Assembly (NCBI GenBank): GCA_023423535.1
Contig: JAFAFL010000019.1
Location: 124,001-188,000, forward strand
DNA length: 64,000 nt
Direction: 5' to 3'
Origin: Pseudomonadota bacterium
GTDB taxonomy: Bacteria > Myxococcota > Myxococcia > Myxococcales > Myxococcaceae
Under the pieces are notes generated by a model. The model saw nothing but the letters and a program-made list of their open reading frames with translations. It had not been told where the DNA came from and did not search any database. Below are positions 26,901 through 34,006 of this stretch, piece after piece (position 1 is the stretch's first letter; the number at the start of each line of letters is the position of its first letter). The translations under genes were made by a program, and so were the position numbers.

Positions 26901-28040
26901 GGAAAGGTCCTCACCGGCGTGGCGCTGCCGGGGACGGACGTGGACGGCGACGCGCTGACCTTCTCCGTGGTGGCGCCGGATCCTGCGGTGGGCACGATCA
27001 CGCAGGAGGGGCCTTCGACGATCCGGTTCGAACCTGCCCGCGGCTTCCGTGGCTCGGCGAGCATCCCCTTCGCCGTGTCCGATGGCGTCTCGAACTCTGC
27101 GAACACGGCGAGCATCGTCGTCATCAACGCCGCGCCCACCGCGCTCGCCCGCGTCGAGCAGTCGCCGGTCTCCGAGGGGAGCGCGGTCACCTTCATCGGC
27201 TCGGGCGAGGACGAGGGCGGCGACGCGCTCACCTTCACCTGGCGCCTGTCGGACGGCACCGTGGCGGACGGCGAGCGCCTGACGCACGTGTTCCCGCACC
27301 ACGGCACCTGGGACGCGCAGCTGGTCGTGAGCGATGGCGAGGACGAAGGCACTCACTCCCTCAGCGTGACTGTGGAGAACGTCCCGCCGGAGGCGACGGC
27401 GCTGCATGCGCTTCCCGGGCAGGAGGGCACCGCGGTGCGCGTGTGGCTCGACTTCACCGACCCCGGCTCGGGCGACCAGTTCAGGTTCCGGTGGGGTTGG
27501 GCCGACGGCATCGAAACGGTGACGGAAGCGCCGGAGGTGCACCGCACGTTCGCGGACGATGTGGTGATGCGGGTGTCGGTGGTGGTGGAGGACAGCGCGG
27601 GCGCGCAGAGCGAGCGGTTCTTCCGCGACGTGGAGATCCGCAACGTGCCGCCCACGCCGGTGGAGGTGGGCCCCCTCGAGGTCCTTCGCGGTGAGAGCGG
27701 CGCGCTCCAGCTGGAGGCGACGGATCCGGGCGGTGAGAACGATCCGCTCTCCTGGCGGCTGGTGGACGGGCCGGGGACGGTGGAGGCCGCAACGGGACGC
27801 TATGTGGTGGAGACCTCCGGGCTCCGGCGCGGCGTGCACGCGGTGACGGTCGAGGTGAGCGACGACGATGGCGGCACCGCCCAGCTCGGGTTCGCGGTGA
27901 ACGTGACCGGAGGAGCTGCGGTGGGGTGCGCCTGCGTGGTCTCGGGAGAGGGCGGCGCTTCCGGGGCGGTGGTGCTCCTCGTCGCGCTGGGGCTGATGCT
28001 GCGGCCGCGGCGGGCGCGCGCCCCGTCGTCGAGAGGTTGA
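23928..28040 (+). CDS. Large surface protein with cadherin-like/PKD domains and MYXO-CTERM
   Basis: A 1370-residue exported protein. After a short signal peptide (MLAFSLLAAVLASAPPAWV) comes a beta-rich region of about 850 residues with repeated NG(T/S)xY/F and (L/F)LVAW/VTW motifs, resembling a propeller-like myxobacterial N-terminal region. Then follow two bacterial cadherin-like (tandem-95 type) domains (from about 890 and 980, with DVDGDALTFSV), two to three PKD/Ig-like domains (GSGEDEGGDALTFTWRLSDG), and a MYXO-CTERM end (GCACVVSGEGG, hydrophobic, RPRRARA). A role in adhesion or surface recognition is likely but not proven. The start is an ATG close to the divergent regulatory gap. Confidence 0.85.
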   Translation: MLAFSLLAAVLASAPPAWVVGGGEELWQVSVDPEGARLVHARNGDEVRIGAATLWREGWRHPVSGASALLERDSQSVRLGSGLAVERWVHHADRGEIEQRWELAGPPPGRGPLEVSVPVAGLRWMGEDEAGLQFEVSGSSASGLRYGHGLLIDRLGQRFDVPARHEEGRVRLTVPEATLARGAWPAVLDPTVSALAPMLPELPNGTFGRAFDVTWNGSEYVLAWRATSWTWLSRLSPMGEPLATPRRLGEVYSQYRPSISAAPGGMLAVFPNGSFAGETQSPGESNGIHLHPDGTLASTVPFRIGNRWGADRVDLQWTGTHFVAAWANRVARATLNGVLDPEGLPIPGISDLTYPVATATANGITLVVAKGLTAQRVNLSTGTWLDTDPLPLGPVTYAGFAVATNGTDFLVAWQHAGQVRFARVTANGALLDQPGVVVGTHAHVWDSVSVAFNGTDYLIAYAHHPSPAAPVHTVRVIRVSPSGVVDPQPALELPIAHHSLSATTGNALKLARGGSGFLLAMEYELPLSTPRRRIRGLPLELDGTVAGPLRTIGTHPARDQGSFVASSSEPAGAWVEERLDGPQVFFTRFDATGAPLHSGVALSQSDQAPTVHAVAHDGTHHVVLWSEEPAGPSAQATLKLARVDAQGVALHAAPVTVAAPVSAAAQLTGRVGLACGNGQCLVTWPEQGALRAARISSAGAVLDPGGLSLPVSEGPPGWTSAGFLVVGSADGALRVVQMDLAGGLTWRDEGAALSHLVLSCRPLRCTAVGKDSAGVLRSLHLEIAAGALTATRHAVGPQGLPNLPVALLWDGQVEWLAVDAGGLRAVRLVNGVRVEPLTDVLPPPAAGAGPRRLMLLEQGVAMVTELKSTCLPYYPCAQRIQSAVVRFDEPLVLPATFEGDEDVPLPLTFTGMQAQHLPLTFNVATPPERGTVSALGAGFLYTPEPDFHGEVIFTVTATDGTRTSAPSLQRILLRPVNDAPQAHPLKLATLQGKVLTGVALPGTDVDGDALTFSVVAPDPAVGTITQEGPSTIRFEPARGFRGSASIPFAVSDGVSNSANTASIVVINAAPTALARVEQSPVSEGSAVTFIGSGEDEGGDALTFTWRLSDGTVADGERLTHVFPHHGTWDAQLVVSDGEDEGTHSLSVTVENVPPEATALHALPGQEGTAVRVWLDFTDPGSGDQFRFRWGWADGIETVTEAPEVHRTFADDVVMRVSVVVEDSAGAQSERFFRDVEIRNVPPTPVEVGPLEVLRGESGALQLEATDPGGENDPLSWRLVDGPGTVEAATGRYVVETSGLRRGVHAVTVEVSDDDGGTAQLGFAVNVTGGAAVGCACVVSGEGGASGAVVLLVALGLMLRPRRARAPSSRG

Positions 28041-28085
28041 GGGCGCGCACCCGTTCACCGCGTTGCCGACGGAGGACCGCCCGGC

Positions 28086-28532
28086 TCAGCGCTTCGGCGC
28101 CCGGTGCTCGGGCTGCATGCCGGAGCCGCCGGTGCCCATCTGCTGGCGCAGCAGCTCGCGGGACGGGAACACGTGGGTGGTGAGGATCTGCCAGCGGTTT
28201 CCGTTGCGCTGCGCGAGCGACACGCCCTCCAGCGTCATCGGCTGCTGCGACTGCCCCGCCGTCCCGGAGCCGCCGGTGCCGGTGCCCTCCATGCCGGTGC
28301 CGGTGCCACTGCTCGCCTGCGCCGGCCGCGGGGTGAGCGTCTGGCGGAACTCCACCAGCGCGAGGTCGTTGCCGTACAACTGCGCCCCGGTGATCTCGAT
28401 CTGCGCGGAGGTGTTGCGCATCGGCGCCTGGGACATCTGCTGCTGGATGCCGCGGCGGATCTGGGTGCGGCCCTGCATCCGCTGGCCGTCCACCGTGACC
28501 AGCAGCGCGTTCTCGGAGTAGAGGTTCGCCAT
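28086..28532 (-). CDS. NTF2/SnoaL-like domain protein, start uncertain
   Basis: A small cone-shaped-fold protein: NLYSENALLVTVDGQRM and the later QIEITGAQLYGNDLALVEF and WQILTTHVFPSREL fit the NTF2-like pattern, with a Gly/Thr-rich insertion (SSGTGTGMEGTGTGGSGTAG). The annotated ATG at 28532 truncates the first helix: the frame is open for 26 more codons (to 28610) and encodes TDFGRYWSDSQFDQ, a good first helix, but contains no ATG, GTG or TTG. A strong GGAGG lies just at the stop codon that opens this frame. Either a rare start codon is used, the start was lost by mutation, or there is a sequence error. Function unknown. Confidence 0.55.
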   Translation of the reverse strand: MANLYSENALLVTVDGQRMQGRTQIRRGIQQQMSQAPMRNTSAQIEITGAQLYGNDLALVEFRQTLTPRPAQASSGTGTGMEGTGTGGSGTAGQSQQPMTLEGVSLAQRNGNRWQILTTHVFPSRELLRQQMGTGGSGMQPEHRAPKR

Positions 28533-28769
28533 CTGGTCGAACTGGCTGTCGGACCAGTAGCGCCCGAAGTCGGTGGCGATCTGGAAGGTGTGCCGGCGGT
28601 GACGTGCCTCCTACTGTCCTGAGGGCATCCGGAACTCCGAGGCAGCAGGCGGATGCCTCGTCGAGCCGGTGCAAGCGGGCGCTCCGCTGATGCGGCCGAC
28701 GTGCCGGGCGCCCGAGCGCCACCGTGCGGAGGCTGTCGCGCCGCCGCGGCCGTCCCCAACTTGAGAGCC

Positions 28770-29054
28770 GTGCTGAGGACAACGGACATCCACGAGTCGA
28801 TGAAGGTCTACTCGCGCGACGGGCAGTACGTCGGGCGGGTGTTTGGCGTGGGCGAGACGCGGTTCCAGATCGAGCGGGGGACGTTGTCTCCGCACGACTA
28901 CCTCGTCGAGCACAGCCAGGTGGCGCGCATCCACGGCAGCGACATCCACCTCACCCTGAACGCCGACGAGCTCGTCGAGTACCACGCGGACGTGGGCGGG
29001 GCGTTGAAGCCGTCCGTCGGAAGCGACACCTCCGAACCCGCCTGGGGCGAGTGA
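28770..29054 (+). CDS. Small PRC-barrel/DUF2171-like protein
   Basis: A 94-residue protein with the pattern of DUF2171/PRC-barrel-like domains: ESMKVYSRDGQYVGRV, FQIERGTLSPHDYLVEHSQVARI, then HLTLNADELVEYH. Such domains are small beta barrels of unclear role in stress or RNA-related proteins. The GTG at 28770 is chosen because the domain starts just after it; TTG 28761 and ATG 28800 are alternatives. Cytosolic, no signal peptide. It precedes the phnA-like gene by 52 nt. Confidence 0.6.
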   Translation: MLRTTDIHESMKVYSRDGQYVGRVFGVGETRFQIERGTLSPHDYLVEHSQVARIHGSDIHLTLNADELVEYHADVGGALKPSVGSDTSEPAWGE

Positions 29055-29106
29055 GGGGGGCAGAAACCGGGGTTGTTTTTCCCGTGGCCGGCGCTACAGG
29101 CAACCC

Positions 29107-29463
29107 ATGAGCGCGCTGCCTCCCTGCCCGAAGTGCAACGACGAGTTCACCTACGAAGACGGGAGCGGCCTGCTCGTCTGCCCGCAGTGCGCGCACGAGT
29201 GGTCACCGAACGAGGCCGCCGCCTCGACCGCCGGCGCGGAAGAGGGCGGGCGGGTGGTGAAGGACGCGCACGGCAACGTGCTGCGCGATGGCGACACGGT
29301 GACGGTGATCAAGGACCTGAAGGTAAAGGGCGCGTCCTCCACGCTGAAGGCCGGCACGAAGGTGAAGGGCATCCGCCTGGTGGACGGGGACCACGACATC
29401 GACTGCCGGATCGACGGCTTCGGGCAGATGGGCCTGAAGTCCGAGTTCGTGAAGAAGGCCTGA
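29107..29463 (+). CDS. phnA: PhnA/YjdM-family zinc-ribbon protein
   Basis: A 118-residue protein matching PhnA (YjdM). The N-terminal zinc ribbon has CPKC and CPQC pairs, followed by the family core (VVKDAHGNVLRDGDTVTVIK, GTKVKGIRLVDGDHDIDC) that ends KSEFVKKA. Despite the name, the family is not essential for phosphonate breakdown; no phosphonate genes lie nearby. Its stop is 2 nt from the convergent peptidoglycan-enzyme stop. Confidence 0.9.
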   Translation: MSALPPCPKCNDEFTYEDGSGLLVCPQCAHEWSPNEAAASTAGAEEGGRVVKDAHGNVLRDGDTVTVIKDLKVKGASSTLKAGTKVKGIRLVDGDHDIDCRIDGFGQMGLKSEFVKKA

Positions 29464-29465
29464 CG

Positions 29466-31310
29466 CTACGGGTTGTTCACCCAGTCGAAGTCCACGCCGA
29501 TGAGCCCGGCGAAGTACGCGGTCCACTCGTGGAGCTGGGCGACGTACTCCGCCTCGTTGTTGCCGTCGCTGGAGGGCGCGTACTTGCTCACCAGCGAGGC
29601 CCAGTCGCGGTTGTTCACGTCCTCCCGGTAGATGGGCATGTTCAGCAGGTGCACGTAGGCGCGGATGCCCTGCTCCACCGAGGGGTACGCGGTGAAGTTG
29701 CCCTCGCCCGGCCTGCCGCCGAACTCGGTCTGCCAATCGGCGAAGCGGAGGTTGCCCGGGTTCTTGTTCGCGATGGAGAGCGTGTTGTCCGGCCGCAGGA
29801 AGGTGGACTCCTTCGCCAGCTGCGCGAGCACGAGGTCCACCGGCACGCCCTCCTTCCGGCACGCATCGACGATCACCGCGCCGTAGCCCTGCATCGTGCT
29901 CGAGGGGTAGCGGGTCGCGATCATCTCGTCGATCCGTCGCGCCAGCGCCGCGTCCTTCGCCGAGAGCGTGATCCCGTTCACCGTCTCCACCGGTCCGGCC
30001 GGCGCCGTCCCGTTCGGGTCATCGATCGGGACGATCGGCGGCGAGCTTCCATCCGCCGGCCTCGAGCCGAGCTCCGCGGTGAGCGCGGCGCGGGTCTGCG
30101 GGCCGTAGTGCGTGCCGTCGTCGACGATGCCGTGATCGCGCTGCAGCGCCGCCACCGCCGCCTTCGTGCGAGGACCGTAGTAGCCCGGGCCCGTCGCCAT
30201 CTCCTCGGCGGTCATGTAGCCCGCGGCCACCAGCGCGTGCTGCAGCTTCTCCACCTCGGGATCGTAGTGGGTGCCGCCCGAGTACTGCAGGTCCGTCTGC
30301 GGCACGCTCGCGTTGGCGGTGACCGGCGCCGTGGGTGAACCGGGCGTCCCTGGAGTGCTCGGCGTGCCCGGCACGTTGGACTGCGGGGTCCCCGACCCGG
30401 TGTCGCCGAAGTTCGTGGCGGTGAAGTGCGGCGAGCCGCCGGTGGGGCTGTAGTAGACCGAGAGCTCCTCGCGGGTCATGAGCACCGGGCCGCCGGTGTG
30501 GAGCGGGTCCGCGACGATGTAGAGGCCGTCCTCCGTCTTGCCGAGGATGGTGTTCACGTGGAGCACGTCGCCGCTGCCCATGCGCTGCGGGAACTGACCG
30601 CGCCAGGCCTCGTTGGTGTAGCCGTAGGAGAGGACCGGCCCGTTCTCCAGCGCCGCGTCGAGCTCGTCCCAGCCGTGACCTTCGTTCGCGGTGCCGCCCG
30701 CCGCGGTCACGCCCTGCCACGTCATGTCGCCGCCGGTGTACTCGCTGTCGCGGTCGAGCTGCGGGATGTCGTTGCCGTTGGCGTCCTTCACATAGGTGAA
30801 CTCCTCCCACCGCGTCGGACACATGATCGCGCGCGCGTAGTCCACCTGCTGCTCCTTGGTGAGGCCCGGCGGCATCCGGCCGGTGTAGGCCATCGCCATC
30901 GCGAGGCTCGCCGGGCCGCAGTTGGAGGAGAAGTTCGGGCCGGTGGGGTTGTAGCGCTCGTGGACGAACTGGAGGATGAACGCCTCGTCCGCGGACATCG
31001 CCGGCGAGGCCGTGGGTGCCGCCGGAGGAAGCTGGTCGTACGCGGACGGGTCGAGCCGTGCCGTCGTGTTCCGCGCCTGTGCTTCGACGAGCGCCTCGGC
31101 GATCCGGTGGTTGTTCACCGCGCGGGCGACGGGCTCGAACCGGGTGGCCAGCATCGCGTTGCGGATCTGCCGGCTCTGCTCCGGCGAGACCTCCACCTTC
31201 ACCGAAGTGCGCTCCTTCCACGCGCCCCCGGGAAAGGGGACCGGCTTCGGCGCCGGGTTCGGGAGGCTGGCCAACCGGCGGAAGATCGACTGCGTCTTGT
31301 TCGAGGACAT
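29466..31310 (-). CDS. Three-domain peptidoglycan-targeting enzyme without signal peptide
   Basis: A 614-residue protein. The N-terminal 90 residues are polar (MSSNKTQSIFRRLA, Pro-rich), with no signal peptide or lipobox. A papain-like C39-type peptidase fold follows (about 105-290; nucleophile C131 in SSNCGPASLAM, H251, D268). A Gly/Thr/Pro linker leads to a peptidoglycan-binding domain (about 345-410, YYGPRTKAAVAALQ). The C-terminus (about 450-610) resembles lysozyme-like glucosaminidases (LAKESTFLRPDNTLSIANKN with E501, then LLNMPIYREDVNN). It may cut peptide and glycan parts of the wall. Export must use another route, which suggests an effector (inference). Ribosome site GGAG fixes the start. 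Confidence 0.8.
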   Translation of the reverse strand: MSSNKTQSIFRRLASLPNPAPKPVPFPGGAWKERTSVKVEVSPEQSRQIRNAMLATRFEPVARAVNNHRIAEALVEAQARNTTARLDPSAYDQLPPAAPTASPAMSADEAFILQFVHERYNPTGPNFSSNCGPASLAMAMAYTGRMPPGLTKEQQVDYARAIMCPTRWEEFTYVKDANGNDIPQLDRDSEYTGGDMTWQGVTAAGGTANEGHGWDELDAALENGPVLSYGYTNEAWRGQFPQRMGSGDVLHVNTILGKTEDGLYIVADPLHTGGPVLMTREELSVYYSPTGGSPHFTATNFGDTGSGTPQSNVPGTPSTPGTPGSPTAPVTANASVPQTDLQYSGGTHYDPEVEKLQHALVAAGYMTAEEMATGPGYYGPRTKAAVAALQRDHGIVDDGTHYGPQTRAALTAELGSRPADGSSPPIVPIDDPNGTAPAGPVETVNGITLSAKDAALARRIDEMIATRYPSSTMQGYGAVIVDACRKEGVPVDLVLAQLAKESTFLRPDNTLSIANKNPGNLRFADWQTEFGGRPGEGNFTAYPSVEQGIRAYVHLLNMPIYREDVNNRDWASLVSKYAPSSDGNNEAEYVAQLHEWTAYFAGLIGVDFDWVNNP

Positions 31311-31561
31311 GGGCGCTCCGGATTCGGTTGATTTGGGGGCACCGCTGATCGGCGCCCGTACACCCCGGTTCTCGGCCCTGACCATTTCGAGGTTGCCTCG
31401 GTCATCTGGCCGCGCGCGTCTGACCCGTTTCGAGACACTTCTGTTCAAAGGTCCACACCGCGCACATGCCCTCGGGGCGCGGCGCACTGACTCGGCGAGG
31501 GGGCGGGTCCCTATCCCTCTGCGCGTTCCCGAGAACGGTCCCCAACGGAAAGGCGGCGGCG

Positions 31562-32644
31562 ATGCAGGTGGTGACGAACTTCCAGCGGTTTCCCGCGACG
31601 TGGCAGACGGAGTCGGGGGTGTGGGGAGAGACGATTCCGACCGGGCCGAACCTCTGGGAGACCTTCCGCCGCACCGCGCGCGCGGACCTGGTGATCATCA
31701 ACTGCGACCTGCAGCTCACCCTCGGCCTCGCGCTCCTCTTCCGGCTGATGCCGTGGCGGAGAAAGCCGCTGGTGGCGGTGGACCTCGTGCTCCGCAAGCC
31801 GCGCACGCCGCGTCAGCGCCTCGTCGCGCGGGCACACCGCGAGGTCTTGAAGCGCGTGGACCACTTCATCCACCTCTTCCGCGATCTCGACGGCTACCAG
31901 CGGCTCTACGGCATCGGCCCCGAGCGCAGCGACTTCGTCCTCTTCAAGTGCAACCTCTGGGAGCGCGCCGCGCAGATCGAACGCGCGGAGGGCGAGAGCG
32001 GCTACGTGCTCTGCGCGGGCAAGTCGCTCCGGGACTTCGAGACCTTCTTCGACGCGGTGGACGGACTGCCGTTTCCGGCCGCGATCTCCGAGCCGGATCC
32101 CGCCGAGCTCGCGCGCCACGGCGCCCGCTTCACCCGCGCGCTCTCGAGGCTGCCCGCCAACGTGCGGCGCATCCCGGATGGCGGCGATTCGATGAGCTTC
32201 GCGAGGCTCCTCGCCGGCGCGCGGGTGGTGGTCATCCCCACGCTCGACTCCAGCCTCTGCGCGTCGGGGATCAGCACCTATCTGGACGCGATGATGCTCG
32301 ACCGGCCGGTGGTCATCTCGGATGGGCCCGGCGTCACCGAGCTGCTCCGCGAGGAGGCGGAGCGGGTCCCTCCCGGAGACGTGGCGCGGCTGCGCGATGC
32401 GATCTGCCGGATGTGGGGCGACGCGGCGCTGCGGCAACGGCGCGTCTCCGCCGGCCGCGAGCTGGTGGCGAAGGCGGAGGGCGAGGCCGCCTATCTGCGG
32501 CGCGTGCTCAACCGCTCGGTGGCGTGGTTCCTCGAGCGGCAGGGGATCCGGACCCTCGTGCAGAAGCCGGCGCAGGAGCACGCGGCGCCCGGTGCCGCGT
32601 CGGCCGGACGGGGTCTGAGGTCGAGCCGCGCGCCGGGCGCGTAG
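31562..32644 (+). CDS. Glycosyltransferase, GT4-like
   Basis: A 360-residue cytosolic protein with a two-lobed Rossmann pattern: N-terminal ADLVIINCDLQLTLGLALL and DFVLFKCNLWERA, C-terminal VVVIPTLDSSLCASGISTYLDAMM, GRPVVISDG-like (DRPVVISDGPGVTELL) and a closing helix. The latter is the family-1 glycosyltransferase nucleotide-sugar region. Sugar and acceptor cannot be read from the sequence. No other polysaccharide genes are adjacent. ATG 31562 has GGAAAGG upstream; the long open frame before it is not protein-like. Confidence 0.75.
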   Translation: MQVVTNFQRFPATWQTESGVWGETIPTGPNLWETFRRTARADLVIINCDLQLTLGLALLFRLMPWRRKPLVAVDLVLRKPRTPRQRLVARAHREVLKRVDHFIHLFRDLDGYQRLYGIGPERSDFVLFKCNLWERAAQIERAEGESGYVLCAGKSLRDFETFFDAVDGLPFPAAISEPDPAELARHGARFTRALSRLPANVRRIPDGGDSMSFARLLAGARVVVIPTLDSSLCASGISTYLDAMMLDRPVVISDGPGVTELLREEAERVPPGDVARLRDAICRMWGDAALRQRRVSAGRELVAKAEGEAAYLRRVLNRSVAWFLERQGIRTLVQKPAQEHAAPGAASAGRGLRSSRAPGA

Positions 32645-32655
32645 CGCGGACGTGC

Positions 32656-33027
32656 TCAGTTCGGCTCGAAGGCGTTCGCGTCCACCATGGTGCACGCGCG
32701 CTCGCAGACCTCGCGCTCGAGGTAGCAGCTCTGGACGGCCTCGATGCCGGTCCCTACGAGGAACGTGCAGCGCCCGCCGCGCCCTTGCGGGCCGCACACC
32801 TGCGTCGTGCTGAACACGCCGTCGTTCTGGGCACAGTCGCGCCGCGCATCCTCGACCGAGTAGGCCGAGCCCGTGTACTCGTGGCAGTGGTCTCCGCCGC
32901 TGTAGTTGTCGCAGGCGGCAAGAAACGGCTTCCCCTCCACGAAGTGCGACGTCTGCTCCTTCTCACCGCATGCGGCGAAGAAGAGGAGCGGGAGCACGGC
33001 AGCGATCATCACCTGGAGCTTCGTCAT
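32656..33027 (-). CDS. Small Cys-rich lipoprotein
   Basis: A 123-residue predicted lipoprotein (MTKLQVMIAAVLPLLFFAAC, C20) with eight further Cys in the mature part (DNYSGGDHCHEYTGS, DCAQNDG, CGPQ, CTFLV, SCYLE, VCERAC). Even spacing suggests disulfides. The start at 33027 fits the signal; the frame extends upstream without signal character. Function unknown. It converges with the glycosyltransferase, 11 nt apart. Confidence 0.7.
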   Translation of the reverse strand: MTKLQVMIAAVLPLLFFAACGEKEQTSHFVEGKPFLAACDNYSGGDHCHEYTGSAYSVEDARRDCAQNDGVFSTTQVCGPQGRGGRCTFLVGTGIEAVQSCYLEREVCERACTMVDANAFEPN

Positions 33028-33160
33028 GATGGGCCACGCACTACACCGGCTGCGGCTCGAGTGCTGCTGCTGATCGCCCGCCGTCTCGTTCTTGCCGTGC
33101 ACCGCTGTGCGCGTGAAGCTCGGACGTGGGCCTCACGCGGTGAGCGAAAGGACGGGCGAG

Positions 33161-34006
33161 ATGCGGAACGGAGCAGGCTTCATCTTCGTGGCGGCGGTGG
33201 CGGTGGTGGCGGCGGTCTCCGGCTGCGACTGCGTCTCGGTGGAGCGGGATCTCATCGAGTCCGCGGTCTGGGCGGATGACGACAGCGAGCAGCTCTTCGT
33301 CCGTCACACCTTCGACGAGCGGCAGCGGGGCGCACCGCTCCCGGAGTCCGGAACACTGACGAGCCATCACCGGATGCGCGTCTTCCGTCACTCGCTGGAG
33401 GGCGCCTCCACGCCGATCGGCGAGTGGCGCGACGAGGCCCCCGCGGCGGACTGGTACTTCATGAAGAGCGCCGGCTACATCCTCGGCTCGGTGCGCGAGG
33501 GTGACGGCGTCCGCTACGAGCGCTGGAGCCTCGGGGGCGAGCCGACGCCGGTGGTCGAGTCGCCGGGCACGGCTGACGCGTGCACCTTCTCCGTCGCCCT
33601 TCCAGCGCCGGACGGCAGCGCGATCGCGGTGGTGCACCGGGTGGGGGCGGAGCAGAGCGGCCCTGCGATCCCCGGCTGCGGCGCGGGCACGGTGGCGGTG
33701 GAGCGGCTCGACGCCCAGAGCCTCGCGCGGCACTCGCAGACAGGACAGGTCTCCATCAACGGCCGCGTCCAGTTCACCTTCGCGCCGGACGGCCGCTTCT
33801 TCGTCTTCGCCGGCACCGAGCGCTACGTGGTGAGCGACGACGGCGACTCGCTCGAGCCCACGAACGACGCGCCCGCCTGCACCTTCCCGCCGACCACGAG
33901 CAGCAACACCAGCAGCACCGGCCGGCTCATCGCGGCGAACTCGCTGGAGCCGAACGACCCGGTGGTCTTCATCGCCGACGGACAGCCCGCCTTCGGCTGT
34001 CAGTAG
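33161..34006 (+). CDS. Lipoprotein of unknown function
   Basis: A 281-residue predicted lipoprotein (MRNGAGFIFVAAVAVVAAVSGC, C22, closely followed by C24). The mature part alternates short beta stretches and charged turns (WADDDSEQLFVRHTF, RYERWSLGGEP, FTFAPDGRFFVFAGTERY), suggesting a propeller-like fold, with Cys pairs at its middle and end. Its last 7 nt overlap the convergent DUF4105 gene. Not recognised further. Confidence 0.7.
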   Translation: MRNGAGFIFVAAVAVVAAVSGCDCVSVERDLIESAVWADDDSEQLFVRHTFDERQRGAPLPESGTLTSHHRMRVFRHSLEGASTPIGEWRDEAPAADWYFMKSAGYILGSVREGDGVRYERWSLGGEPTPVVESPGTADACTFSVALPAPDGSAIAVVHRVGAEQSGPAIPGCGAGTVAVERLDAQSLARHSQTGQVSINGRVQFTFAPDGRFFVFAGTERYVVSDDGDSLEPTNDAPACTFPPTTSSNTSSTGRLIAANSLEPNDPVVFIADGQPAFGCQ

